A stretch of DNA of 64,000 nt from Sweltsa coloradensis (Eukaryota; Arthropoda; Insecta; Plecoptera; Chloroperlidae), in NCBI GenBank assembly GCA_024449915.1, contig JAMZAV010001736.1, forward strand, positions 103,506-167,505. The letters are read 5' to 3'. Shown here one piece after another: positions 1-11,873 of this stretch. A model generated the notes under the pieces. That model searched no databases. It saw only the letters and a list, made by a program, of their open reading frames with translations, and was not told where the DNA came from. The stretch's first letter is position 1. Each line of letters starts with the position of its first letter. The translations under genes and the position numbers were made by a program.

Positions 1-682
1 CCAGCCAACTCATTCTCAATGTTGCACTCTCCAGCAATGCCGTGTTTTTCTTACGCGATAATAATTGCAAGATTATTGTTTTTAATCAATGATGCTGTCA
101 ATACAACACTTGTGAAACTGAGGCTGGCTCTGAAGACTGCAGTCAATTTCGTTACACACAATAAAATGATCACATGGCATAGAAAAGAAACATGTGCTTG
201 AATTCATGCTCATTCAAGCTCGTTGGGAAAAAAGGCCGGTAGTGGAGTGGGTAGGCCAGGTCAAGTATCGGGTTGCGTTTCTCGGCAGTGCTGAAATACT
301 ACGATCGTATGGAAGGGAGGGGGAGTGGGGGGGGGGGCGAACAGAGAGCCACTCGACCTTCTCACATTGCTAGACTACTGCTAATGAGGGGGGAGGAAAG
401 GGACGAGCTGTCAAAGCTGGCGGCACTCGGACCAGTAAATAACAAGGCAAGGTCGGTTCTCTTCATCTAGCGCGCGGTAAATACAAAGAAAGAAATTTCA
501 GATTACATCGCCAATAAATTATCCGGTTATTGTTCACGTAACCGGTTACAAAAATTAACCGGTTCTTAACCGGTTAACGATTAATCGTCGTCATCAATAA
601 TTTGAATGGGAGTAACAGATTTCGACCCATTCGCATGTGCGACTTCGTGAGCTATATCAGGCGTTGTAAATACAAAAGATGA
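1..682. other. Intronic sequence downstream of CBP/p300 exon 8
   Basis: No convincing exon is seen on either strand. The expected next exon of the host gene (towards the KIX domain) is not here. At about 519-590 there is a cluster of AACCGGTTAA palindromes, resembling the iterated subterminal motifs of the hAT-type elements elsewhere in the window, but no matching terminal repeat or target duplication was found. A G-run lies at 319-338. Confidence 0.5.
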
Positions 683-690
683 CCTGAGAG

Positions 691-1776
691 TAGGGTTGTG
701 CGAACCGTTCGAAAAGACGAACCGAACCGAACCTTAAAACCGGTTCAGTTCGAAAATTATTTTTAAAAGACGAACCTCGAACCGAACCTTTGAAATTCCC
801 GCTTACGCAAAGCCACGCCTTCCGGAGCGACGCCTACAGCATCGACCGATCGATACAAGTCTACCGCGGTCGCCGCTCGATAATCGAAAGTCGAATTAGC
901 GCTGTAGTATGCAATTGCAAATCTAAATGGCAGATTTCTGACGCGTAAATATTCTGGACACTTGAGATAGCAAGAAATAGTTATTTATTGTTGATGCTGG
1001 TGGATTTTCTTCAGGCGAAAAAGATTATAATGGCATCGACGCGTAATTTTATCGATCTACTAATGAGTTTTCATCGGAAAGTAACGGTCCAAATGTAAGC
1101 AGTCCGAGCTAGGCCTAGCCCTAGGCTGTGGTCATGTCGATTTTGTCTTCAGGTTTGGCTATGAAAGTGACATTGCCGCTTTATTTCATTGTTATTTCTC
1201 TATGATTTCATCGATCTTGTAATGATTTTTCATCGGAAAATGATGACGGTCCGAGTGTAGGCCTAGAGTATCCCGTAAGCCTACCTAGCCCTAGGGCTAG
1301 GGTGACCTAACCAAGACGCGTGTTTTTTTAACAGTTCCATTATTAATGTTGATTTTGATGTGTTGTCTTCAGGTTTGGCTATGAAAGTTGCATTGCCGCT
1401 TAATTTGATCGATCTTATTATGATTTTTCGTCTGAAGATGGTTAGGCTAGGCCTAGGCTACCCTACCCCTAAAACGTTTTCCCCACATGATTAAAAAATA
1501 AAAATACATCAGAAGAATCCCTGGACATTTATGACAAGAATGCGCCGCTGTATTTGATACTTGTAATATTATTATTGTGCGAGATAAGCCAGGGAACCTA
1601 GGCCCTAGGCCTAGGCTCCTCAGCCTAGATTTGGATCAATGATCAGTTTTTCTTCAGTGCCCATGTGAATCCCTTCCCCTTTGAAAAATAAAGGTTCGGT
1701 TCGAGGTTCGCGAACCTTATAAATGCAGGTTCGAGGTTCGGTTCGAAATATAAAAATCCAGGTTCGCACAACCCTA
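691..1776. mobile_element. hAT-type non-autonomous element A (GAACC motif)
   Basis: The terminal inverted repeats are TAGGGTTGTGCGAACC at the left and its exact complement at the right. The 8-bp flanks CCTGAGAG (683-690) and CCTGAGGG (1777-1784) form a target-site duplication with one mismatch. The 8-bp duplication and TAGGG terminus point to the hAT superfamily. The subterminal 60-100 bp at both ends are packed with GAACC / GGTTC iterations. No transposase coding is seen, so mobilisation in trans is inferred. Confidence 0.85.
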
Positions 1777-1784
1777 CCTGAGGG

Positions 1785-2907
1785 CTGGTTGTGCCGGGCG
1801 ACTTGATGAAAACCACAAAAAACTGTCCGCACATTCAGAGATCGCACCCCCAGTGGCAGCATTTACTGCAGAATGACTCCTGCCAATTATGCAATTTATA
1901 ACTTCTGGGCCATCCACTTATTTCTTTAAATTTATACCTGTAGATTGAGAACTATTTTTTTGACATGTCAAATAATGGGTGCCCGCACACCACTACAAAT
2001 TAATAAATTTTAAAAAATGCAAACTTTTTTTCACTCAAACTTAGAAACAAGTTCAAATTATTATTATTATTATTATTATTATCATTATTACTTTCTTGAC
2101 TATGTTTTACTTACAGTTTATGCACAAGGTGGTTACGGAGATCGGGTGTCACAGACTGGTGCCATTCTTTCGTTCCTTGTACAGGTGTGGCGGTTACCTG
2201 TCCTGCTTGAAAGCCGGGAGGAAGTTGCAGGCTGGCCAATCTATTCTCAGGTCCAAGCTGAAACAAGAACTACAACATTATGTGTTAGGAATGATTTGTC
2301 ACCCAACCATTGAACTGTTAATACACTCATGTACCCTAGGGCAATTAATTACATGCCAAAACGTCGTAGTGTACGAGAATTTTGTGTACAATTTTAATGT
2401 TAAATAATTAACGCCAAAATGTTCACAGCTGTTGGCAATTCTCCCATGGCTTCTATTTGAATAGAAACGGAAGCGACTACCGAAACACAATGACTGCTGA
2501 TGGTGCTTGGCTTTTGTTTGCTGCAGACAGCAGGCTGGTTGAGAAAAATCACATTTCAGCCCAAACCAGTTGTGCCACTAAAAACACAGACAGAAGTGTG
2601 CTAGGTAGTAGGGATGACATCGGGTTGTTCAATATGGATTCGGTTGCACGTCTGGTAATTGAACATCAACAGACTAGAAAGTCGGAAATTAAATTTACAG
2701 GAATGAAAAGTTGTGGCCATGGAGACAAGCCAACAGTTCAAATTTGTGGCTTACTAACCTTTGTTGCAATAGTCTTGCTGGTTGTTTATAACTACAAGAT
2801 AATGGTGCCATTTAAAATTTTGATGGACTTGGGAGGTGCAGAAATCGAATCCAGATATGGTTGCCCAGTGACACCCCTACCAGTTAAGTCAATAGTTAAG
2901 TACTTAC
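1785..2907. other. Intronic sequence with an ATT microsatellite
   Basis: An (ATT)n run lies at about 2057-2096. A 152-codon open frame on the plus strand (2457-2915) has one hydrophobic stretch but no recognisable domain and runs into the host exon on the opposite strand; it is probably fortuitous. Confidence 0.5.
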
Positions 2908-3113
2908 ATTGTTGACTTGCGAATCATTCGGCAGGCCAAAGAGAGTGCTATGCATGTTAGCAACCGTCTGCTGGATGTTAGCCGCGGCTGCTTGTGCGGC
3001 AGCTGCAGAGCCGGACCCAGGCTGATTCTGGTTGGCTCCGTCGCTGCTCAAAGGTAATGATACGTTGGGTGCGACCACTTGAGCTACGGACGTGGGCGGT
3101 AACTGGCCTTGAC
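2908..3113 (-). CDS. crebbp/ep300: CBP/p300 exon 8 (linker between TAZ1 and KIX)
   Basis: The exon is bounded by a pyrimidine-rich acceptor ending GCAACAG at 3120-3114 and the donor AAT|GTAAGT at 2908/2907. It is 206 nt: it starts with two bases that complete the G left by exon 7 and ends on a codon boundary. It encodes about 68 residues, Gly-Gln-Gly-Gln-Leu-Pro-Pro first, then a Ser/Gln/Ala-rich stretch with an alanine run, ending near PNDSQVNN. This is the low-complexity linker that in CBP/p300 separates the TAZ1 zinc finger from the KIX domain; it has no fold of its own. The identification rests on phase continuity and position. The following exon is outside the window, so the protein is truncated here by the window edge, not by mutation. 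Confidence 0.85.
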
Positions 3114-3248
3114 CTGTTGCAACAAAAAAATGTGTTACACAAGCTCAAATGATATGTGAGAAAATAGGCAGTTTGCAAGATAATCTAGAGATTATTTTTG
3201 GAATACACGCGGTAATCGATATTCAATAGTTGTATATTGTATTGAATT

Positions 3249-4774
3249 AAGGGGTGCGCAAGTACTAGATTTCTCGAGCTTTTTCAAGCCGAGCATGGTT
3301 TTAGGCTAGTTTTATTCGAGCTGAGCCTTCATCAACACGCAGTTTGCTCATTTTCATCAACACTCTCAATGGAATGTTTGTCAACAAACTTGCTCGGAAG
3401 CGCGAGACGGAAGAATGCAGCAGCCAGTGAGCAGTAGACAATAACAAGCGTCACCGTAGGCCTACAGTAGGTCTCGCGTGATAATTAAACCGGCTTTTAT
3501 TTTGTCCGCCATAAAGCGAACCAGTAAGGAAGTCTAAACCATAGGCCTATTAATAGGGAACTCAGTGTGAACATAGTATCACGTAATTCAAACTCATTTT
3601 CTATCCCGTGGATGGTAATAACAAAGAAAGTGTGTTGTTTAATACGTACTAATAATTTGAAGCCCGCGCGGATACATAAAATAATTTTGTAAGTTCAAGT
3701 AGGGTATCCAGTTTTTATCGAGTACTGAATGTACTTCGTTCTTGCCGACGAATCTGTTAAGTCAGCAATGTGGTTATCTGAGTTTTCCCAATCCTGCCTA
3801 CTTGTCGATACAGCATGCGCTAAGTCGCTGGTGAGATTAGTCATTGTGTGTTGATGTAATTGCTTTGTTATGATAAGAGATGTGCAAAAATGGTGACAAC
3901 GAAATTTGCGAATTTTTTTAAATTTGCAATTATCCTTCAAATTCAGTTTGCACATGAATCTCATGAATTGTGATTGAATGGTACCAATTTCCCAATTCGC
4001 GAAATTTTAGTTGATACCGCGAACTAGTGGCAAATTAGCAATTATGTCTTAAATGCGAATAGGTCGCGAAATTTTAAAAATAAAGAAATTTCAAAGTTTG
4101 GTGGAGGTGCCGGGTCGAAGTCGAAATAAATTAATACTTGCTGTAGATATGGTGGAGGCGCCGGTCATACAACGCGATTGTGAGATCTTAATAATCGTTT
4201 GAACGAGAGTAAGCTCAAAATACTTCAAATCCATATCAAAAGCCACATATTTGGTGGAGGTGCGGGTAGACGAAATTAATTCTGGTAAAAACTGTCGGCA
4301 ATACTTTGAAAAACTGAAGCTGAAATTGAGCTTAAAATAAACTGATTCTCGAAACTTCACTCTCATGAGCTTGTTTTTAAATCAACAACAATCAATCATT
4401 TTTTTTTTGTAAGTGTGCATGAGGAAAATTGTGTTTTTTTGGCTAAATCGCGACAAATCGCGAATTTTTATTTTAAGGCGCGAATTTTCAAACTTTAAAA
4501 AACATTTTGACATCTCTAGTTATGATGCATAAATATTAAATATATATATATATAAACTCATAACTGGATTAAATCAAGCTTGAGATTTTTAAGTCCCATG
4601 GTTTACTGCATACCAGGACGTAGTGGACACAATTAAGCAGAGACCTACTGGTTCATCTACAGGTAGGGCCTTTTTTCAAATTAAAGGCATTTTGAAAAAG
4701 CTCGGCTAGGCTCAAAAATTAAGTTTTTTTAAATTCTCGGCTCGGCTTAAAAATCCTAGACTCGCACACCCCTA
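3249..4774. mobile_element. hAT-type element B (CTCGGCTT motif)
   Basis: A perfect 8-bp target duplication ATTGAATT flanks it (3241-3248 and 4775-4782). The ends are AAGGGGTGCGCAAG and, read inward from the right, TAGGGGTGTGCGAG. Subterminal sequence repeats CTCGAGCTTTTT / GGCTCGGCTT / AAGCCGAG words. The inside holds a later insertion, element C. No transposase frame is seen. Confidence 0.85.
3875..4518. mobile_element. hAT-type element C (GCGAATTT motif), nested in B
   Basis: A perfect 8-bp duplication GTTATGAT flanks it (3867-3874 and 4519-4526). The ends read AAGAGATGTGCAAAA and, from the right inward, TAGAGATGTCAAAATG. The interior repeats GCGAATT / AATTCGC / CGCGAAATTT words. It lies wholly inside element B and is therefore younger than B. 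Confidence 0.85.
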
Positions 4775-5084
4775 ATTGAATTGCACGTTTTCTGAAGAAA
4801 AAATTCATTAGGCCTAATTAGGTATATCCTAAATTACCAGCAGTTATGCGGACTATCTAGTCCATTGCATAATGGGAATGTGTGTATAAAATTTGGAGCA
4901 AAGGTTGACCTATATCACTATTCACTAGAAAGGTCTTGAAGAGATGATTCCAAATATCCATGATAGACCAGCGGCAGCGGCAGCTTTCTACCCAAAATTC
5001 AAGGTCAAAGGTCAAATTACTACTATTTTGATAAATTAATTTCTCATTGTTGCAATCTTTTTCTTTTTAATTTTAATAGATTAT

Positions 5085-5695
5085 GAATCAGATAAATTGT
5101 AAATAATCATGAAATAAAGTAAAATTTCATATTTGACCTTTTATGACCCAAAATTAGGTCACAATTGCTAATTTTGTACAATATTGCATTTTCTTCTACA
5201 TTTTTGGTGACGTTTCATGTTCACATCCATTTTTATCATGTACAATAGTATTACACACGTGTATTTGGGTGTAAGATCTGATTAAAAGCATTACCAAGGT
5301 CATTGGGTCAGTCGTGGAAAGGTCAAATATGCTTGAAAATGTCGAAAATATTGAGAGGGTATTCTAAAGAAAGGAATTTTCAGTTAGATTGCTACAACAA
5401 ATATGATATGATTCAAAATAGTAATAAATCAACGTAAACCTTCAAGCTAGATGGTTTGGAACTTGACATTTGAACTTTTATGACCCAAAACTTTGTCACA
5501 AAATTGTTAATTAAAAAAATGTTACTTTTCTCATACGTTTTGATTACTATTTATGTTCACATTCATTGTTATGAAATACATTAGTATCTCACACATGTAT
5601 TTTGGCATTTGCTCTAATTATAAGCATTGCCAAGATTATTTGGTCAGCCGTGAAAATGTCAAATATGCTTGAAAAAGGTCGAAAATATCGAGTGA
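5085..5695. repeat. Diverged tandem duplication, about 337 bp unit
   Basis: Two head-to-tail copies can be followed by shared landmarks: CTTTTATGACCCAAAA at about 5138 and 5475, ATGTTCACATYCAT, then a GGTCAGYCGTGRAAA block and GTCAAATATGCTTGAAAA. Copies differ by many substitutions and small indels. No open frame is conserved. The remaining intron from 4783 to 6184 shows nothing else recognisable. Confidence 0.7.
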
Positions 5696-6184
5696 GTCAC
5701 GAGTCATGATTCGATGTTATCACAACGGCACACAGGAACACAGAACAACGTAACAGAACGGGCACGAAAGCGTCACCAAAGATAATAATAGATCTACTGA
5801 CAGCTAAGGAGAAAGGCGAGATTATCTCAAACATTCTATCAGCCGATTCCCCGACAGTCTTTAAGTACATTTTCTACTATGCAAACTGAGCTAAAAACTT
5901 CCAAAGATGGCAGCGAAGTAATCATAAAAGCAGACAAGAAACTTAGCGACCGCTGATTTTAATACTAGTACGGCGATTTGAGCAACAATAAGGAGCGAAA
6001 GAATGGAATAAGTTTAAATTTGGGCCTGTGCTACCGAGAAGAGTTAACATCAGACGGTCGGCAAGTACTCACTCAGCCATAATCAAAACATCTACTGAAA
6101 TCGAACTTTGAAGAACCAAGACTTCCAAGAACAACCTTCACAAAGACGCTGCTGAATACGAGTGTGAATGAGTGAAAAGCTCAC

Positions 6185-6424
6185 CTTGTGGATGAGGTGG
6201 TGCCAGCACTCTTACACCTGGCCCAGTGGTGATGTTTGGAGGGGGTGGGCCGACTCCGATGCCAGTCACTCCTCCTCTCGGAGGCACGTTACTCGGTGTA
6301 AGAAGGCCGCCAGGGGCACCGGGGGCACCCGTCGTCGGACACTGGATGCCTAATGCATCGTAGGCACGCCTCATGTCTGACGGGGAGGGATTAGGTTGAT
6401 TGTTCTGTGCTTGACTTGATACGA
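6185..6424 (-). CDS. crebbp/ep300: CBP/p300 exon 7 (post-TAZ1 linker)
   Basis: The acceptor is TTTGTTTCAG at 6434-6425 and the donor CAAG|GTGAGC at 6185/6184. The exon is 240 nt: it opens with two bases completing the G left by exon 6 and ends with one base. It encodes about 80 residues, starting VSSQAQNNQPNPSP. The best diagnostic segment is MRRAYDALGIQCP, which matches the short conserved motif (MQRAYAALG-type) just after TAZ1 in vertebrate CBP and p300. The remainder is Gly/Pro-rich, with a PPPPNITTGPG stretch, and is presumably disordered. Frame is continuous with exons 6 and 8. Confidence 0.92.
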
Positions 6425-8301
6425 CTGAAACAAACAATACACCTAATATGTTAGTTTACCATAATACAAATCAAGTCATTTGGGAACATACACCGCCTTC
6501 CCTTAACTTAACCTAGCCTAACCCTCCAAAAATGTCTTCTTATCTAACATTTTTACTCAAATTGTTGGTTGTGATAGAATGCCTTCTATCGGCTACGTTA
6601 GTGTTTATGATTGGGGAAAGAAGAAAGGAGACCTACAGCTTAGCTTAAACGAGATGGGCAGCTGCGTGAAACTGGCTGGTTAACATATATATATATATAT
6701 ATATTTACAAAACAGAAACAGATACACAATGTTGTACATTTCGGCCAACGGCGGCCTTGGTCACTGACCTACTCAAATGTAGGTCGCACCAAGTTATTTT
6801 AAGACATCTTAAATCGAAAAGTTTTTTTGTGATTCACATGTATGAATGTAGGTTGCACTTATAATCCGAGGAAACAAGGAACAGTATGGCTCTCTGGCGC
6901 GAGAGTGAGGAACTAGAGAATCGGGGATAGGTTCGCCCACCTGATAGGAAAACGCATGGTGAATCGCGTCGGTCTACGAAAATACTAAGAAATATTATGA
7001 TTGTATATTTAATTCACCAAAATTGCAATTTAGGAAGCAATAAAATACAGTAACCAAATAGATTTCCATCCATTTCAACCATTTACTCATACAAAACTAC
7101 CCGAAAGGTATTATCTAAGCTTGACTTTTGGGTCTCGGCAGTGAATGTTGGCAGGTTCTTGAATGAAGCATATATTTGGGACATTATTTTATATAGCCGA
7201 TTACACTACCGATTAATGTCTGTGTTTATGTAAGCAGATTACACCAGATGTTTGAAAAATGGACTCAACCTCATATCGCCCTTCGTTTTGCACATTTAAA
7301 TGCCCTTTTTCAGCCGTTCACGCGAGATTTTTAGGCCTAGGGCCTAGTAGATTTGCTTTGGTGCGGTGTCAAAGTAGGCCTATAGGGCCTACATGTTTAT
7401 TATTTCGAGTAGGCTCTTTATTAAATAATATTAGAAGCTCGAAAGGGTGTGATAACATTAACTATAAGATAATATAAATAAGGCCTATATAATATTATTA
7501 TTTTAGCCAGAGTTTTGCACGTCTGCTAGGCCCTAGGCTAGGCCTAGTCGACTTGGCTGTAAATGCGAGATCAACACGCCTAGACAACACAGCTGACTGA
7601 GCCTATCCAATTTATTGAAATAAATTGATAGTTTTGGATACAGACTGGTAAATTATTTTTTAAATTTATATTTTAGTAACAAAAATTATTAGTTTTCTTC
7701 TAGCCGAGTCATTTGACACCTAGGGATGGTTGAAACACGCAAGAACTAGGCTTAGGCCAAGCTAGGCGGCCGTCAATTTTCCGCGCTGTTCTCTCAGGTT
7801 ATCACAGCTCTAGGCCATTAACATTTTGTCAAATTACTAGTGCAAGCTTGCTTCAGCATATTATACTACAAGGTTATTTTAAACTCTGGGATTAGTAATT
7901 GATGCTCTTTGTTTTAGGGCAAACAAATCATAGGCGCTAGTAATTTCAAGCAGTAGGCCTACGTGGGAAGAACGTACACTATTTATGAAAATGTAATCAC
8001 TAATTCTTTACAGATATTCATTATGTTTAAACTTTAATTATACCACAAGATATCAACCTATAGTTCTGAATCATTTTCTATTATGTAACTGGACGTTTTC
8101 AACAGAAAAAGTAGGTTTCAAGATTGGGTCCATGCAATGTTAACCAAGCATGTGGACGGCAGCTGTCCCCTTTTCCCGAGCCATCTTGCTTAACAGCTGA
8201 TTGCTCACTAGCGCTCCATCGGACCTTTTTTCTCCAGATATGCGATTGTGAGACTGTGTTTTCAGAAAAATTGTTTAATGTGTCCACTGCGAGACCTTCA
8301 A
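6425..8301. other. Intron 6, 3' portion: mostly unannotated
   Basis: A (TA)n run lies at about 6684-6704. Directly beside it, on the minus strand around 6738-6770, a hairpin GGCC-loop-GGCC is followed by GAAATGT, like the terminal motif of the Penelope-like repeats near 33 kb. TAGGCCTA words are dense from 7330 to 7560 and 7740 to 7960. No exon is seen. Confidence 0.45.
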
Positions 8302-8309
8302 CACGCGTA

Positions 8310-8916
8310 TAGCGCAAGACAAAGCCCGGCTGATCTTGCAAGGTCTTGACAAGAACTTGGGTTTTAAAAGTAAGATCTTGAAAAGATCTTGCATTGAAAT
8401 AAAATCTTGTTTATTTCTTGCCAAGAACTTGTGTGAAGACAAACAAGACACAAAAAAAATCTTGTCAAAATCTTGTAAGATTTCAAATTTAACTGCCACC
8501 TGGTGTTAGCATCTTGAATCTCATCAACAGATATGACAGCAAACAAGCCAAGCCTACATTTGTGCTGTCTCATTGTTTCAGTTTATTTTGAATTAGAGTA
8601 GACAGTTGATCAATATACCTAGTCTACATGGAAGGCAAAGGCCACACACAAATCCTATATCTTGTTATCTTGTAAGATCTATTGGATACTAATAAAAACT
8701 AACAATGTAACTAACATCTAAAAGGCGGCGCAGTGTGTATCGAAATTGCATCAAGTACCGCATAAATAGACCAACCACAATCTTGCCAAGTGGCAAGATA
8801 GTCGCAAGAACTTGGCAAGATCTTGTCAAAATTTTGGCAAAAATAATACAAGATCTTACACTACAATCTTGCCAAGATTTTTCAGCAGGGAGGGGTCCAG
8901 GTCAAATCTTGCGATG
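8310..8916. mobile_element. hAT-type element P (CTTGGCAAGA motif)
   Basis: The flanks CACGCGTA (8302-8309) and CACGCCAA (8917-8924) match at 6 of 8 positions, consistent with an old 8-bp duplication. The ends begin TAGCGCAAGAC and, inward from the right, CATCGCAAGAT. The body is filled with CTTGCCAAGA / AAGATCTTG words in both orientations. The less perfect ends suggest it is older than most of its relatives here. Confidence 0.65.
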
Positions 8917-9044
8917 CACGCCAACATTCCCTTCCCACCTCCCAATTTGTGTATCACTTTATTTCATTCCATAGTGTTTGCTCACTTCTGATCTCTCTTC
9001 TGATATTAACATCTTCCAAAGTTACACCAAATATTAGGATTTAC

Positions 9045-10058
9045 TAGTAGGGCTGTGCAAATATTCGACTTTTGAATAATATTAGCGAATAATTTTTTCT
9101 CCAATATTACATTCGAAATTCGAATAGTAACTATTCGAAATTCAAACTATTTTGGCTAGATTGCGAGTCTTGTGGTAACTGTTAAAAAGCCCGCTAAAAG
9201 TACAAGGAGTTTGAATTTTCACCGCCAGAGCTCGACTTTTGATTCCAAGTGCAAGAAGTTTACGTTTTCCCCAACAGATCGCGCTAGCGTCAGTTAAATA
9301 GAAACATTTTGTGGTGTAAACACAAATGGCATTAAAACCTTCATAACCTTGTCTTTGAACTGCATCATTGTGATTGTTTTGACCAGTGTTCCTTGTCTTT
9401 GCAATTTTTTAATGATTAAATTAATTATTTTGGTGTTCTTGTGCTGTATTAAGTTGTGGAAGATGACGACGCGTTTGCAAGGCATTTGCCTTCAAGTTCA
9501 AACCCCATTTGGGATGGTTTGATCTTTTGACATATAAAAGTTCTGCTGATTGATTCTAGGCCTAGCCCTAGGCTTTGGGTTTAGAAAGCCCTAGGCTAGC
9601 TAGGCCTCGGTTTCACTGAAATCAGTGAGGCTAGGCTTAGGGCCTAGGCTCCAGGCCTAGGGCATGTTATCAAGTCACATTTGTCTTGATTTTCAGTAGG
9701 ACCTAGGCTCAAAATATAAGCCAGGCGATCTTAGGCCATCTATGGTCTATGGTTTTTTATTTTGCAGCAACATCACCCCTCGTCAGTCACTTGAAAAGAC
9801 ACATTGATATGTTTTCTCTTTTAAAGATAGCAAGCCTAAGGTACGGTAGGCCTACATACAAATCTTGACGTTGATCTCGTGTAAATATCAAACACTAATT
9901 AATAAAACTCGACTTAATGAAAAAATGCTGTTATTCCAATCATTGTTCGAAACTATTCGAAAGTAAAATTATTAGTTATTTGATATTCAAACCTTTTGCA
10001 TTTGAATATTCGATATTCGATTCGAACTGAAAAATCACTATTTATTCACACAGCTCTA
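9045..10058. mobile_element. hAT-type element D (ATTCGAA motif)
   Basis: The flanks GGATTTAC (9037-9044) and GGATTTAG (10059-10066) are an 8-bp duplication with one mismatch. The ends read TAGTAGGGCTGTGCAAAT and, inward from the right, TAGAGCTGTGTGAAT; the left end seems to carry an extra TAG. Subterminal regions repeat ATTCGAA, GAATATTCGA and CGAATA words. A TAGGCCTA-rich block sits at 9555-9665. Confidence 0.8.
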
Positions 10059-10066
10059 GGATTTAG

Positions 10067-10506
10067 GCCTACTCATGTTGTCAAGTAATAAATATCAGAG
10101 CCTTGAATAACTGAACAAAGCAATGAAACAACAAAATATGAAATGAAACTTCACAGAGATGTACATTCTTCACAAGGCACTATCAAACATGGGGGTAGTG
10201 GCTGTGTTTACATGACCTGCTTAGCGCTGGCTAAGATCAGACCATCCGGCATGCATGGGAGGAGGGGGAGGGGTAATTTAATTACGCTGTTTAGTGTCTG
10301 TGCCATGCCCATGAAAAACAACACTAGCGGGAAAACCTGCTTTGAGAAGCTGGGAACATATGCATATAAAAGGTATAAAAAAGGATATACACTGGTATCA
10401 AAAGGTCCACAGACTGCCTCATATTTTGATTCTATTAAAATTAGCACATGTGCAAATATCGATATTCAAATTCATATCAAACAGCAACCCTAGTATGTAG
10501 GCTATG
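10067..10506. other. Intronic sequence with nothing recognised
   Basis: Short open frames occur here on both strands but none has a recognisable domain or splice context. Confidence 0.4.
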
Positions 10507-10508
10507 TA

Positions 10509-11528
10509 CAGTAGTCCCCGCGCCAATTTGAACTCTTATAGTTCGAAATTGGCAAATTTAGAACAAAAACATTGGTCCAGAACATCAATATAGGACTTGA
10601 AATGTTATTTTATTTAGATACTTCGAAATCCATTATAATTCGTATTTCGAAGTCAAATTGAGTCCCAAGTTTGAAATTCAACTCGATAAATTGAAGAAAG
10701 AAGTCATATTTTTGGAATGGAGTGTTGTGCGTAATGTTGTGGCATCAAACGGTGGAATTCCCCAGGCTATTTATAGCTCGCGTCCATATGGAGGCGGGAA
10801 GATTGCCAAGGGAAGCTTGCATTCAATTCTCTGGTCAGTCGGTGACCCGCGCTGCACCAGTGGATCAACCACATGTGTTCCTCGACGCCCACAGTCAACA
10901 TTGTGTGGTGCTTTACTTCTCCCCCCAACCCCTCGCCTACGAGCTAGCTGCTCCCACTCCTTCCTCTCTCCCCGACTCTGTCACAACCTTGGTCTGGACA
11001 TTGTAGTGTAACTCGAGCTGCCTGCTGATAAAATAAATGAGATTGCACTTGTTGTTATTTTATCTCATAACTTAAAACAAAAGCAGCCAGAGTTGGAAGC
11101 CAAGACCGATAAGCGAGCTAGTGATACATAGTTGGGGGCATGGGAGGAGGGGGGGGGGGGGGGGGAGAGCGAAGTGGCAACTAAAGTAGTGGTCTAAAAA
11201 TAACTTTTGTGTAAAAAAATTCAAAAACCAAGTCAAGCTTTCCATCTTACTGCCAAAACATTTGTTTTTTTGCTCTCTCCTGGAACAAATTAGGCCTGTA
11301 GGAGGGTGTTCAACATTAGTGAAGGTCAACTGCATTTACCTTATCTTTATCGCCGATCGAAGAGTCGACTCCAATATTTACTACCCGATGTCATCACTAG
11401 TTCAAAGGTATTTTTAACAAACTTGCTCTTTTTTTGGGGGGATTTTGGATTTTTGGTAATTCGAATTTGTATATTTCGAAATGACTTTTGGAAGGTCCCC
11501 TCGACTTCAAATTATCGAGGGACTACTG
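10509..11528. mobile_element. pogo/Tigger-like non-autonomous element
   Basis: The ends are CAGTAGTCCCCGCG at the left and, inward from the right, CAGTAGTCCCTCGATAAT. CAGTA-type termini next to TA are typical of pogo/Tigger elements of the Tc1-mariner superfamily. A TA precedes the left end (10507-10508); the right flank is TT, so the duplication is no longer exact. Subterminal sequence has AATTTGAA / TTCGAAAT words. The interior is not coding and holds a G-run at 11149-11165. Confidence 0.7.
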
Positions 11529-11552
11529 TTATTTTAAATTGGTCATTAACAA

Positions 11553-11742
11553 GTGAACATAGAGCCACATGAATTAAATTTGAATATAAATTTGTTTGCA
11601 ATTGGTGTTCATGATTTAAGGAGGTGCCTAAATAAACTAAAACCCAATTCTGCAACAGGGCCCGACAATATCCCAACACGGGTTTTGCAAAAGTGTGCAA
11701 ACTCTCTTGCTCCTTCTCTCAGCTCTATTTTACAACGCTTAT
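11553..11742 (+). pseudogene. LINE reverse transcriptase remnant, 5' piece
   Basis: The plus-strand frame encodes DLRRCLNKLKPNSATGPDNI followed by a LAPSLSSIL-type helix. This is the start of a non-LTR retrotransposon reverse transcriptase domain (CR1/Jockey-like), where the SxGxDxIP motif is diagnostic. The reading is cut by an insertion at about 11743 and resumes at about 12466. No catalytic residues lie in this piece. Confidence 0.75.
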
Positions 11743-11841
11743 ATTAGCTTCATGTGTTTGTCTGTCTGTCTGACTTTCTGTCTGTCTAGACGAAATCTTA
11801 TAATCGATATTTCATTATAACGTTTATATTAGCTTATTGAG

Positions 11842-11873
<32 letters not shown>

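Noticed and set aside
2457..2915. 152-codon plus-strand open frame
   Set aside because: No recognisable domain, no splice or promoter context, odd composition, and it overlaps the end of a well-supported exon on the other strand. A frame this long can occur by chance in 64 kb.
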